This document shows, one piece after another, positions 46,109 to 58,500 of a DNA stretch of 64,000 nucleotides (positions are counted from its first letter, which is position 1; each line of letters begins with the position of its first letter). Under the pieces are notes generated by a model. The model saw only the letters and a list, made by a program, of their open reading frames with translations, was not told the origin of the DNA and made no database searches. This DNA comes from Isoetes taiwanensis (lineage: Eukaryota > Streptophyta > Lycopodiopsida > Isoetales > Isoetaceae). Made by a program: the position numbers and the translations under genes. The DNA lies in contig JAJEKV010000010.1 of the NCBI GenBank assembly GCA_021234155.1, positions 7,232,871-7,296,870 on the forward strand, written 5' to 3'.

Positions 46109-47094
46109 TGGCCCTCAAGGTCCTCATATTAGTCCATAATTTGCTCCAGGTAGCAGTTTCTAGCTTTGAAGATGAATTTTTGCTCCTCAGTCACCGTTTC
46201 TTATTATGCATGTCCAACTTCAGAGATAATATTTGCTCTAATTCTCAAGATTTAACTGATTTTCTCATTTCTTATGCCTTGTACATTGATGAGCGCCTAG
46301 ATTCTTTCCAATATTCTTCAGCAGGCACTGCAGATAGAGTCTATGGCAGATTCAGATTCCTTGAATATGACCTCTATGAGAGGTTTGAGACACTTCATGA
46401 TCAGATTGATAGATTTGAGGCACTGGAGCAAAAGATAGGGCAGTTTAAGGGAGGTAGGTTGCCTGAAGAATTAGCGATACATGCAAGAAACATGGCGGGA
46501 ATTCTGCTGCAGAATATGCCCTTCATGTTACATCTGCTGGAAAGGGTACTTGCATGCAGGCCTGGTAGAGGCGCAAGGCAGAATTATCTTGTTAAATCTG
46601 CTTTGGTTCATATTCTGACTGAGAGCTTTCAGTTTTATGTGTACACTGCAAGAGGGATGCAAATTCTGCTTCGGAGATTCCAGGCCCTGAATCGCCATGA
46701 CAAGACCAAAGTTTTCAATATTTATAAAAAATTCGCTTCCCAGGCATCGCATATTGAGTCCTTCTATGAGCTTTGCAAGGATCTCAGCCTTTGCAACCCG
46801 TCTAGATACCCGGTTGTTGTCCACGTGTCGGATGATGAGCTGCAGAAATTATACCATCGCATGCAGCAATCAATGGACAAGATTTCATGGGCTGGTTCAA
46901 CACATTCCAATTTTCGGTCTTGTTTGTTTGGGGACAGTGATTTCTTTTCCTCACCAGGATCAAGGATAAACGAGGGCTTACCATGGGAGGCAGCTTTGAT
47001 AGAAGAAGCTGCAAGATTATCTGCGGCTTCACAAAAAGCCTTCGAGTTGGGCTTTGATGTGGAAGGGAAAAGAAGACTAAGTGGGTTGACGTAG
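46109..47094 (+). CDS. ANTH-domain clathrin assembly (AP180/CALM-like) protein, 3' part
   Basis: Continues the frame from 40959: VALKVLILVHNLLQ, then FEDEFLLLSHRFLLCMSNFR, YALYIDERLD, LLQNMPFMLHLLERVLACRP, HILTESFQFYVY and FELGFD near the C-terminus. The order and spacing match small plant ANTH proteins, and there is no stop or frameshift. The C-terminal region lacks the long disordered clathrin-binding tail of AP180. Together with 40722-40959 it is a single-exon gene. After the insertion this part has no start of its own; the Copia LTR lies directly upstream and could drive a truncated transcript. Confidence 0.85.
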
Positions 47095-47410
47095 TTGGAA
47101 TTGTACAATTGGGTAAGTGAGATCGATCTCATGCTTTTGCAATTCGTCTTCGGAGCTTATTCATGTTTTCAAGTGGAAGTTTACCATTATTGACTCCACA
47201 TTTGAATTTGAAGTTAGATATATCATTCCCTTAGATCTCATCCTTGAGCCATCAAATTCTATCAAAGGTGTCAGGATCCTACTTCTTATAAATATTAGTT
47301 TGTAGAAAAATTTTGAGTTAGATTTAAGTGGGTTGGTGTAATTCAATATAGAGTTTAGTGAGTGAGATCTCATGCTTTTGTGATTCATCTTTGTAGACGA
47401 TTCATGCCTT
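47080..47410. repeat. Duplicated 3' end of the ANTH gene
   Basis: GTGGGTTG.CGTA...AATTGGGTAAGTGAGATC and CTCATGCTTTTG..ATTC at 47080-47165 recur, diverged, at 47325-47410. This is a tandem duplication of the stop-codon region and downstream flank. Confidence 0.6.
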
Positions 47411-49610
47411 CTACTTTATACGAGGAATACATAAAATGTCCATGGCAATCACATCATCGCTTTAATTCTATTTAGATTAGATCATATTCCACATAGATGC
47501 CTTGCATCCCGGCAAATGTTTAGGGGGCTCTATAATTTAGGGATTGGCAACCTTTGACCCTCTATAATTTAGGGATTGATAACCTTACTAATAAGGATAC
47601 AAGTCTAATTTAGCATTAGACATTTTCACTCGAAATAGCAACTTTCTTTTGTGGTCTTCAAAAAGCGAGGGGTTGCCTTTTACTATCCTTATTATTTACC
47701 TCTAAGCATAAATCTGAATGACATAAAGTCGAAGGCAAAAGTTGCAATAGCAAAACTAGGAAGCATGATGTAGAAGCAAGCAAGATTTGTAGAAACACAA
47801 GACCTCTAATTTTAACTGCAAAATAATTAGTGATTTTAAATGAAACAAATTCTAGGGAATTCCATACCAATAGAAAAGACACAACTCTATTAAAAGGCTT
47901 TGGAAGTGCAGAAAATCTCCACCTAACCTACAATCAAATATAATAGACCTATGGATTTGAACCCCATGTGCAAAACACATAAAAAATGGTATTGTTTCAT
48001 TATTTATGGACAAAATTTGAATTTGTGGACCTTTTTATGAATTTATGCAGTTACGAGACAAAACCTGAATTTATCGACCATTCGATCCAATAAGTTGCCA
48101 CTCCCAACTAGTACCGAGTATGTTTCAAATACCAACACTAGAATCTTGACGGTATTAGGAAGATTCTTTTTATTTGACAGAGCCCAAGCAAAGTCGATAA
48201 ACTCTATGTCAATATTACAGTCACTAGTTGTTGTCGGTCTCCACTTCTCCTTCCAATAGTTATAATTAGAAGGCTATACTTGGCTTTTCACGGGGATTGA
48301 CTTCCACCAAATCACTTGAATGGTCTCAAAATTCACCTTCTTATTACCTATATAAGGCCCTTCAGTAGTATACCTCACTCAAGTATGGCATAAGACATCG
48401 TTCGAGTGTGCTAGAACAAACATGCACTTCTGTATGTCTTTGAACAGATTAACTTCGGGTATAGTTCTATCTTTTCACAGACCAACATAGGAGGGAGTGA
48501 TGCTCACAAGTGGTTCCACTACCGCAACTGCCTCAGGATAGTTAGATGGTAACTACCTAGTTTATGGTCAGAAGTTCTTGTGATGTCCTTCAACGCTTGT
48601 AACCTTCTCTAGCTCAGAAAAAGCTGCATCCAGTACTTGGCCGTGGAAGTAAATTGTGCTAAATAATTGGCATAATCTGGGTTGCTCATTTTATCTATTG
48701 ATGCATAGCTGGCCCAAGTCCTTTGTGACTCCTTTGGAGGCAATAGTTTGGACACTTTGAGCCCGCCTACAACAATATATTTACTATTCCATCTCACAAG
48801 TATGCCAGGATTTGGATGGTATAGGCACCCCATGCAACGCAACTTCACATCCACTGGGAGTGTGGAAAGCTATTTGTTACGGTGGCGCCCATACACCTCA
48901 TGCCCAAATATTGGTCGCGCACAACATCTTCGGGATCAGTGAGGGAGGTGAAATCCTTACCCACGAGGAGACGAATGCCATATCTCACAGAGTTCCTCAA
49001 TAAGCATGTATCTCATCAAAGGCATCCCACCTGTCCCAGCTCCCAAAGGTATAGTGCCATCCTCATCTCCATGCGGGCATGCAACACCTTTGCCCTCCAC
49101 TTGTTTTGTTACATGCTCATCTCCCACACGCCTCTTATTTGACATTGATAGTGTATCCGTATTCCTTGGGTTTTGGAGTCTCCTGGGCCAGATGTTGACG
49201 GACCCTTTGGCCTTTTCAAGATTATTGCCATCTACGGTCAGTCGTGGATGAGGTATTTTCGAGAAAAGCACCTCCTCGACACGAATACTAACCATCCTCT
49301 GAAATGGCAAAGACTCAAACTTTCAAGGAATCCCATGTCTACAATATGCTCGTCCTGATAAATGTTCAACATCTGCATACAAAGGGCGTTAGAAATGCAT
49401 CATTTAACGACGCATATGTTTTTGCCACAAAAAAGTTATGCCCTCAAACTATTATATATGAGTCGGCTAATTGAATAGTCCCCAAATTGGGCGGTTGGGA
49501 ATTGCAGTCCCTCCATTGATGGGCTAGTTTATCGTCCTTTCCAAAGAAGAATAGGGTTAAATTGGCCGACCATCCAATTTAGAACTAGATGTCACCCTAC
49601 CAAGGGGGTA
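47411..49610. other. No recognisable gene
   Basis: AT-rich to mixed sequence. Minus-strand frames at 48609-48854 and 48957-49310 are open but I recognise no domain. The right part leads into an RPA-like remnant. Confidence 0.4.
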
Positions 49611-49843
49611 CAGTAAGAGGAACACAAGAATTCTACGAAAATATCAAAGTGGCATCAATCGAAGGAGCTAGGTTGCATATTCTTTAATGCCAAGAGATAG
49701 GGCAAGTTTTTGGTTACTCATATAGGTACAACCATATGATCAAGCTATACACATCAATCTAGTTGTTGTTATTGTCGGTGTCAATGAACATGGAACATTT
49801 CCTTTTTTCGCAAGTTGCAAATGGCTGTGGTAAAAAGGATGTC
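49611..49843 (+). pseudogene. RPA-like gene remnant, left of the 10.5-kb element
   Basis: Nucleotide similarity to 25465-25690: both carry a CATCAATCGAAGGAGC / CCCATTGAAGGGCC block, TTGT.GTTATTGTCGGTGTCAA / TTGCTATTGTCGGGGTCAA, GAACATG and TGG/GCGACAAAAAGGATGTC. Stops and indels are frequent. The match stops at GTC (49841-49843) and resumes at 60334 with GTCGTAGAATTGAAG, so the element between them is an insertion. Confidence 0.75.
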
Positions 49844-49848
49844 AACAA

Positions 49849-49873
49849 AGTTTAAAATGAAACGCACTTATTT
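49849..49873 (+). repeat. Left terminal inverted repeat
   Basis: 25 bp starting AGTTTAAAATGAAACGCACT, an exact reverse complement of 60303-60327. It is followed by the 19-bp palindrome GGAATCTTTGAAAGATTCC about 25 bp further in. Confidence 0.93.
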
Positions 49874-50436
49874 GCTGCAAACGCACTTCAAAAGGAATCT
49901 TTGAAAGATTCCCTAAAATTCCCTTAAAAAAGTCCATTTTTAAGATTTTTTTGTGACAGGTGTGACAATTTAAGTAATTTAGGTACCATTTTTGAGGGGT
50001 TGATTGAACATAACTTTCATGCAAAAATTTTAAATAGCAATTTTCATCCTCCTAAACTAGAACAAAAAATAATTACTTTTATAAAGTGTAGCAAAAAAGG
50101 GGCAATAAAAAAAATAGCAAGGGTAGTAGAGTGACAAAGAAGTGATATATTCATGGTTGTGAAAATTGTACAAAAATTATGAACAAAATTGTCAAAAAAT
50201 ATAGGACATTTTGACGCATAATCATCACCGCACTTTCTCGTTCTTTACATGTTCGAGTCATCGGACAAGCTTACATTTTGCAGCAAGATCAGGATGCATC
50301 TCATCCTCCGACTCATTTAATCCCTGATCACTTGAGCCTTCATCCTCGGCTTCACTCTCAAAAACGGATGTACTCGAACGATCTTCTTCCTCACTTTGTC
50401 TGGTGAGTCCTCATCATCATCTTTTTGGCCACCTTT
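49874..50436. other. Left subterminal region of the transposon
   Basis: Non-coding, AT-rich, with several TTTTTT runs. It contains no copy of the 18-bp palindrome. Confidence 0.5.
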
Positions 50437-53400
50437 CTAGGTTGTTTGTCTAATCCACATGCCGACCTTATTAAAGTTTGAGTGACCATCGTAACTTATT
50501 AGTAGCGGTCGAACAAAGTCATATGCAAGAACCTTTACTTCAGCTAGATCTATGACAAAGATTGCTTGCTTTGGACTTTGCTCTCTTTCCCACTCTGTTT
50601 TTACCATCTCCAAAGTATAACTCCCACCGAAAAGCACCGGCATTTGTTCTCATCGATGCACTTTTAATTGAGTGGGAATTCCATCCTCTCTTGTTACCTC
50701 CAAGTACTTTAGCTAGCCGAGCGGCTTCCCGGATTCATCATTATCACCGGGACAGCTATGAGCATTCCTTTCTCAATCTCACGGTCAACCGGATACTCGA
50801 AAGCAACTTGTTGTGCCGTGTGCGTCAGGGCCGGTGTACATGACTCTCTGTCATCTTCATCCGAGCTAGCCAATATCTCTACATGTTCCTCTTGATTCTC
50901 AACTTGCACGGGGAGAGTTTGCCTAGATGGCCAGTTGAATGTAACCGGTCTTCGACCTTGTAATGAAGCTTGCAACATGTCACGTTGCCGAGAAAAAAAC
51001 TGAGGCCACCATAAAGCATCTCCTCCCCAAAGTGGTTAGAGCACGACTGAATACTTGTCTCAATAAAATCCAATGATTTGTTTGAGTCAAATGCTCTTCC
51101 CTCCTTTTTACTCTTTGTGATTTCTTTCAAGCTTTTAGAGGCATTTGCTCTGCGAGAGAGCATGGAAGTAGTATTGGGGATGGTGCGAATGAATTGAATA
51201 CACACCTGGGCTGCCACTTTGCAAGGATGTGGCATATTTCTTTCCTTGTAAGATGGCCTTGCCATCTACAAGTGAAATTTTGATCCGATGCTTGAAATGT
51301 AATGTTTCTCAAGGGCTCAATAGCACCGGTGACCAGTTGATCTCTCCGAAAAATCCATTCTTTGAAATCATAAGTTTCTTCCAATAACTTCGATGTCCGG
51401 GCGAGGATTGTAGGAATCTTGGATAACCTCAATCATTGCTGGTAGGTCGAGAGCTTTTTTTTTCGAAAGCAAGACGTTTAGAGAACCCTCTTGAACATCC
51501 GATCAATTTGATCGTGTATGACCAACAAGCGAAACCAATCTTCACCTTCTTGAAGATTTGTTTCTCTACTAGCATAGCACAGTAAGCAAACAACGCCTGA
51601 TTCTTATTTTCCCTTGTCGTGTTGTCTAGCTGAAGATACAGAACCGGTGGTATATGTTCTAGATTGGAAAGAAGCTTATTCAATATTGTGATAGTGAGAT
51701 TTGGATCAGCATGAATATTTGGATAATTCAAAAATGCCTTGCAAGATAGTTTTCCATTAAATACCATAGCACCAACAACATGCAGATGTATGAAATCTTC
51801 TTCAGTAGCATCCTTAGGCACATTGACAAAATGTGGTAGGGTGGTCTTCTTCTGGTCCATTCCATCAATGACAACTGATATGTAGTTGAGTGGTTGTTCC
51901 AGTGCTTTCTTCCTATGTTTTGTCAATTTTCTCCTTTCCAAAGATTGTTGTTCTCTATGCTTGTTCAGTTTCTCCTTCAATGCATCTAAAATGAAAATAT
52001 GTTTAGGAAAGAACCTACTTTTAAGTAGAACTAGGCAAGAACACGTTCTGGAAGCTTACTTTTAGTGTGAAGTGTCCTTGCATTTTGTCTCTGAGCTTTT
52101 AATTCAGAGCATGTAGCACAAACAGACATCCTATGCTTTCTAGGAATGGACACGGGAGAAAACTCTTTTTCCGAGCCAATAAAGTAAGAGTAGCAGACAA
52201 AGCGTTCTCCAGCCTCAACACACATCTCCTTATAATTATCATAGACTTCTTGTTTCGTGAAATTGTCACTCAAGTGGTACATAGGGCTGTTAGGGAGTTT
52301 CTCACAAGACTCCTTAAAGAAACCTTCCATCCAGGAAACACATTGAAGGGCATGAATTCTGGTTATGCCTCCTGAATGGCAGTAGTCATTGATGCTTGGA
52401 TTCTTGTCAAGCCTTTTCTTGCGGTCAAGTCGTCTGCTGCCTAAAGCATGAATCAATTTGAAGGCCGTTTGACAGACGGTGTGGCCACCAGCTGTGTAAG
52501 TAAACTTCTCACCATCATCTGGCCTAATATTGAAGGCTAAGTAGCCCCTTTGGTCTAGCAGAGTCATTGAACTGTAACTATCATGAATCAACCTCAACTC
52601 CTTTAGTCCAATCTTAAGCAAACAACGTTGAGAACAACAGTGCTTTGTATGTGTTGCCCGCAAGTGAGCCTCGTCCATGAGTTTCTTTCTTCTAACGGTT
52701 GTACATGCTTTCTTGTGTAAGTTACGCTTAAGATTCTTACTTGCAGAGGCTTTGAATTCGAACATGGAGTCTTGTGGCTTTGGTAGGTCCTCGTCTGAGA
52801 TATCAACATGAGGTGTTTCTTCGTCTGAAAGATCAACATGAGGTGTACTTGTAGATGCTGAGAGGTTTGATGTGGGCAAGTCCTGGGGGGAGGTGCTTTC
52901 CCTCTCTCTGGGAAAAAGTAATCGAGGTTGGTGACGTAGTTGACCAGCCCCTGAAGTGTCGTAGAACACAGGAGTTGCGTGTCGCTGACTGCTCCCACTT
53001 GTTGTAGTACCATTTAGCGAAATGGATGGAGTTGGCATGATTTGCCTCCGGGGATTTAGCCTACGGTGGACTAAAGTAAGAGTAGCAGACAAAGCGTTCT
53101 CCAGCCTCAACACACATCTCCTTATAATTATCATAGACTTCTTGTTTCGTGAAATTGTCACTCAAGTGGTACATAGGGCTGTTAGGGAGTTTCTCACAAG
53201 ACTCCTTAAAGAAACCTTCCATCCAGGAAACACATTGAAGGGCATGAATTCTGGTTATGCCTCCTGAATGGCAGTAGTCATTGATGCCTGGATTCTTGTC
53301 AAGCCTTTTCTTCAGGCGGTCAAGTCGTCTGCTGCCTAAAGCATGAATCAATTTGAAGGCCGTTTGACAGACGGTGTGGCCACCACCAGTGTGTAAGTAA

Positions 53401-55173
53401 ACTTCTCACCATCATCCGGCCTAATATTGAAGGCTAAGTAGCCCCTTTGGTCTAGCGAGTCATTGAATCTGTAACTATCACGAATCAACCTCAACTCCTT
53501 TAGTCCAATCTTAAGCAAAAACAACGTTGAGAACAACGATTAGCTTTTGTATGTGTTGCCCGCAAGTGAGCCTCGTCCATGAGTTTCTTTCTTCTAATGG
53601 TTGTACATGCTTTCTTGTGTAAGTTACGCTTAAGATTCTTACTTGCAGGGGCTTTGAATTCGAACATGGAGTCTTGTGGCTTTGGTAGGTCCTCGTCTGA
53701 GATATCAACATGAGGTGTTTCTTCGTCTGAAAGATCAACATGAGGTGTACTTGTAGATGCTGAGAGGTTTGATGTGGGCAAGTCCTGGGGGGAGGTGCTT
53801 TCCCTCTCTCTGGGAAAAAGTAATCGAGGTTGGTGACGTAGTTGACCAGCCCCTGAAGTGTCGTAGAACACAGGAGTTGCGTGTCGCTGACTGCTCCCAC
53901 TTGTTGTAGTACCATTTAGCGAAATGGATGGAGTTGGCATGATTTGCCTCCGGGGATTTAGCCTACGGTGGACTAAAGTAAGAGTAGCAGACAAAGCGTT
54001 CTCCAGCCTCAACACACATCTCCTTATAATTATCATAGACTTCTTGTTTCGTGAAATTGTCACTCAAGTGGTACATAGGGCTGTTAGGGAGTTTCTCACA
54101 AGACTCCTTAAAGAAACCTTCCATCCAGGAAACACATTGAAGGGCATGAATTCTGGTTATGCCTCCTGAATGGCAGTAGTCATTGATGCCTGGATTCTTG
54201 TCAAGCCTTTTCTTCAGGGCGTCAAGTCGTCTGCTGCCTAAAGCATGAATCAATTTGAAGGCCGTTTGACAGACGGTGTGGCCACCAGCTGTGTAAGTAA
54301 ACTTCTCACCATCATCTGGCCTAATATTGAAGGCTAAGTAGCCCCTTTGGTCTAGCAGAGTCATTGAACTGTAACTATCACGAATCAACCTCAACTCCTT
54401 TAGTCCAATCTTAAGCAAGCAACGTTGAGAACAACAGTGCTTTGTATGTGTTGCCCGCAAGTGAGCCTCGTCCATGAGTTTCTTTCTTCTAATGGTTGTA
54501 CATGCTTTCTTGTGTAAGTTACGCTTAAGATTCTTACTTGCAGGGGCTTTGAATTCGAACATGGAGTCTTGTGGCTTTGGTAGGTCCTCGTCTGAGATAT
54601 CAACATGAGGTGTTTCTTCGTCTGAAAGATCAACATGAGGTGTACTTGTAGATGCTGAGAGATTTGATGTGGGCAAGTCCTGGGGGGAGGTGCTTTCCCT
54701 CTCTCTGGGAAAAAGTAATCGAGGTTGGTGACGTAGTTGACCAGCCCCTGAAGTGTCGTAGAACACAGGAGTTGCGTGTCATTGCCTCCCCACTTGTTGT
54801 AGTACCATTTAGCGAAATGGATGGAGTTGGCGTGATTTGCCTCCGGGGATTTAGCCTACGGTGGACTATGGGCGACGTACTAAAATGAAGTGGAGGAGGT
54901 AGTCTAACCTCTCTAGTCTGTGGTGGGGTAAAACGCATTGGTGGGGGCAAACGACGTTCAGGAGCAGGTTGTGGTGGAGTAAATTGAACTGGTGGTGGAA
55001 GCCGAGGTGGTCGTCTTTGGAGTAAACTCAACAGAGCCGGGGGTTTGAATATCGGAGGCGAAATTTTCGAGGCTACTTCCGGTGTCGGGTTGAGGGGGTG
55101 TGAATGTCATTGCGGGGAGGAAGCCCGCGAACGAGGGAGTTGGAGGCTCTGCAGTTCTTTTTTCTCGAGCCAT
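50437..55173 (-). pseudogene. DUF7869-type transposase candidate, broken and internally triplicated
   Basis: The start is the ATG at 55173 (MAREKRTAEPPTPSF). A Pro-rich N-terminus with FTPPQ and LPPP repeats follows, then the Cys/His block HCCSQRCLLKIGLKELR, RGYLAFNIRP, VCQTAFKLIHALGSRRL, YCHSGGITRIHA, CVEAGERFVCYSYF and VCATCSELKAQRQ. The core (51980-51430) has VVIDGMDQKKT, LQLDNTTRENKNQ and, after a 2-base loss, GHT and DQIDRMF, spaced acidic residues fitting a DDE-like nuclease. The C-terminal part to 50437 (EETYDFKEWIFRRDQLVTGA, FFSRQRDMLQASL, AIFVIDLAEVKVLAYDF) is spread over frames. Lesions include frameshifts, stops and a threefold copy of one region. It is divergent from the methyltransferase gene by 370 bp. 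A transposase role is inferred. Confidence 0.75.
52181..54868. repeat. Triple tandem repeat of about 0.9 kb inside the transposase gene
   Basis: Units begin AAAGTAAGAGTAGCAGACAA at 52181, 53073 and 53975, giving periods of 892 and 902 bp. They are almost identical, with small indels (for example around 52620/53520 and 53325/54220) that alter the frame. Unit boundaries lie between SYF and the GSEKEF continuation, so only the leftmost unit connects to the downstream coding part and only the rightmost to the true N-terminus. Confidence 0.95.
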
Positions 55174-55195
55174 ACTCAGAAAGTTAGCGTCACAC

Positions 55196-55352
55196 TGTAT
55201 AAATTTATACGACAGAAGAGCAGACGGTAAAAGTTTACACAGGGATGGTATAGGCAAACTTGAAGCGGCAGACTGTATAAATTTATACAGAGATGGTATA
55301 AATTTATACGGAGGAGGGCAACATAGAAAAGAAACGGTATAAATTTATACGA
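55196..55352. repeat. Palindrome cluster 1, between the divergent genes
   Basis: Four copies of GTATAAATTTATAC with variable flanks (55196, 55273, 55294, 55335) and one degenerate copy near 55226. They lie just upstream of the transposase ATG and 190 to 350 bp before the methyltransferase ATG. TATAAAT reads as a TATA element on both strands. Confidence 0.9.
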
Positions 55353-55542
55353 AAACTCACAGACAGTTGTATTGAAAACTTTATGGAGAAGCTATCTGGC
55401 TAAACCAGCGAGCAGGTACTTAAGCCCTAGCCGCCATCCTATTTTCTACATACGCTGCTAGGAGTCCAAGGCGCTCGAGCTGCGCCTTATATACCCCCTC
55501 CAAATTGCTTCTCCGAACAGCTATAAGCGAATCCATACGTCC

Positions 55543-58500
55543 ATGGCCACGTAAGTCTACTATCCGTACTGTTTTAGTTTCTCTTTTGTTTTAATCTATT
55601 AGAGTGTAAGCGCCCACGGTATAAATTTATACCGATATGGTTCTGGAGTGGTATAAATTTATACGGCTCGAGCACGAGCGGTATAAATTTAGACCGACTG
55701 GGTTCTGGAACGGTATAAATTTATACGGCTTCGAAAGCACGGTCGTTCGAACAACGGTCGGTATAAATTTTATACGCCAAGTGTTACGGAGCGGTATAAA
55801 TTTATACGGCTTCGAAGACGAGCGGTATAAATTTATACCGCTCCAGAACACTTGCGGTATAAATTTATACCGACTGTGTTCTGGAACGGTATAAATTTAT
55901 ACCGCTCGTGCTCGAGCTATATAAATTTATACCGTTCCAGAACCATTTCGGAATCTTGATGTCTAGTGCTTAACGAATGGTCCCGAACCTTAATATTTTG
56001 GTAATATTGTTGTGTTTTAAGCTTAAATGACACAAATAAAGTGTTAATTTAGTGTGGATTTTATGCCCTTTCAGCCTCTTTTTTTACTGTTTTTGTGTTT
56101 CAAAAAGTCGCAAAAGGTTCTGTTTCTTGTATAAAAATGGTTTTTTTTACGCTTTTTCCAGACCTAAGATAAGGTTTGTACACGGAAGCCAATCATCAAA
56201 GGCTGCACCACCAGAGCCACAGACTTATGAACTAAAAGAACAGACTTGGTACGTCCACAGGGGAGCAAGAGAGAGCAAACCCACTGAGGCGTACCTTTAC
56301 TTGTGCCATCAATCAGGGAAGGGCAAGTACAAGTCTGATGAGTATTACCCTGCTGGCGAAATTATAAGCCTTGTTACTACAGAGAGCGATGATGAAGTTT
56401 TGATGAAGTGCAATCATGACAAGGGGGAGGTCTACTATGTTCTGAATAGTAGAATGCTTAGAATAAGCATGTGCAAGCCCAAAGACGTGTATGATTACAT
56501 TGCGGACAATTACAAGAACGGCTTTGTAAGTGTTTCTTAGTTGCTTTCCGTATAAATTTATACCGTCATTCTCTTAACTTAACCCTGCATTACAGGACAT
56601 AGTAGAAATTTTGATGTCAGTAGTGCTGTGTGATGAAAAGGTGTTGGTCAAGGGTCTATGGTACCCAGGTAATAACGAAGAAGAAGAGAAGGACGAGGAA
56701 GTAGTAGAAGAAGAGGAAGAGGAAGAGGAGGAACCAGTGGTAACAAAGGAAAAGGGCAGGAAACATTCCCTTGTAGTAGATACACAGCCTCCCACCAAGA
56801 AAAAATCTAGAAAAACAAAGCCCTTATAGAGGAGTCAGCAGAAGCTCTTCAGAAGGCTCCTGGAGCAGATATCGTTGTGAAGCCCGCAGATAAGTCAAGT
56901 GCTATTCTCAAGCGGGTTAATGAAACTAAACTGCTCAAACAGACTATTTCTTTAACATTGAGCACTATAAAAAGGCCGCCTAAGAATGAAGATGGGGTCA
57001 GAGTGCTTCAGGTCCGAAAGTTGTACGCGGCACATGTGGCTATCCTTAAGCAAAGAATGAGAAGAAATTCTCATGCGCATGTGTCGCCACTAGTTGTGAT
57101 GGTTGATAGAAGTCAGTGCAACCAATTGAAATATTACAAAAAAGCAGACTTCGAAGATTACACCTATTATGTACTAGGAGGCACACACAGTTACAAGGCA
57201 AGAAAAGAACTCTCAAAGGAAGAAAGCCGTAACGAAGTGTGGAAAAGCGTGGAAGCGCATATTTACATTGGCGTAACAGACGAAGAGGCAAAAGTCATTG
57301 CCGTGAGTCACAATCTCGACAATGACTTTAGACTGAAAATGAGCCTAATAGACAAGATTCGCTTCATGCACCGAGAGTACGTGGATTTCAAACAAGTGCA
57401 TGGAGACGACTTCAAAAAACAAAAGAACAAGCTTCAAGAGCTTCGAGAAGCCTGTGTGACAGAGTGCTGCCTAAGTTATGATTCGGATAAGAAGCCCATT
57501 ATAGCTGTCAAACAGTACGATAACTACTTTCAGCTCGCTTTCCGAGATGGTCAAGTAAGTAAAAGCTTTAATTCAATCTTCTGTAGTGTGTTTAGCGTTG
57601 TTAGAAGAAGTGTGTAATAGCCTGGTGACGGTATAAATTTATACCGTGCCCGGTCGCGGTATAAATTTATACCGTGCCTGGGCTCGGTATAAATTTATAC
57701 TGTGCCCTGTCGCGGTATAAATTTATACCGTTCCCGGACGCGGTATAAATTTATACCGGGCCCGGTCGGGGTATAAATTTATACCGAGCCCGGACGCGGT
57801 ATAAATTTATACCGTGACCTGTCGCGGTATAAATTTATACCGCGACCGGGCAGGGTATAAATTTAGACCGCGAGCGGGCAGGGTATAAATTTATACCGTT
57901 CTTAGTCGCAGTGTCCTTTCTCTTACGCCAATCAACACTGAACTTCGTTTGACCATTTACAGGTGTGGGATCTTCAAGAGAGAATTTTTTGTATGTTCGA
58001 GGATGGTGAGCTAAAAGAACAAGCTAGCGCCGCAGGAAAGAAACCAAAAAAAGGAGGTGAATCAAAACAGAAAAATATGAGCATTGTACCCTGGACGCAG
58101 TTACAGGGTCTCAAAAGCAAAGAAATATTTGTTCGCCTGCTGGAAAAAGTAGTTGCCAAAGAATTTACATTAGACGGGATGGCTAAGGAAGCTAAGACGT
58201 AAGCCTCACTTGCTATGCCGTGTTCTTTTCTATCTTTTTTTGTCTTACAATACTTTTCCCTCTGCAGTCAGAAAGATATTGTCACCTGCCAGGCCAAACT
58301 AATGAAGCAGCTCAACCTAGAGGAATGGGAGGAGTGCAGGCTTTTGTACCCAAGTTGCACCGCAGACAGTATTATCAGAGAGCACGCTGTTAACTTCAAT
58401 GGGGTAGGTTTTGCAGAAAATATGTTCTGTGTTTGTGCCTTTATCTCACATTATTTTAACAGAACAAGAAGAAGGGGCTACCAACTGGATTTTTAAACCT

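Noticed and set aside
56800-56830. Programmed -1 frameshift at the A-run in the methyltransferase gene
   Set aside because: The heptamer is not in the proper frame for classic tandem slippage, and a canonical 92-bp intron explains the frame change.
57629-57898. CRISPR-like regular repeat-spacer array
   Set aside because: The period is regular but the repeats are short palindromes, spacers are only 10 bp and similar to each other, and the array is in an intron of a eukaryotic transposon with no Cas genes.
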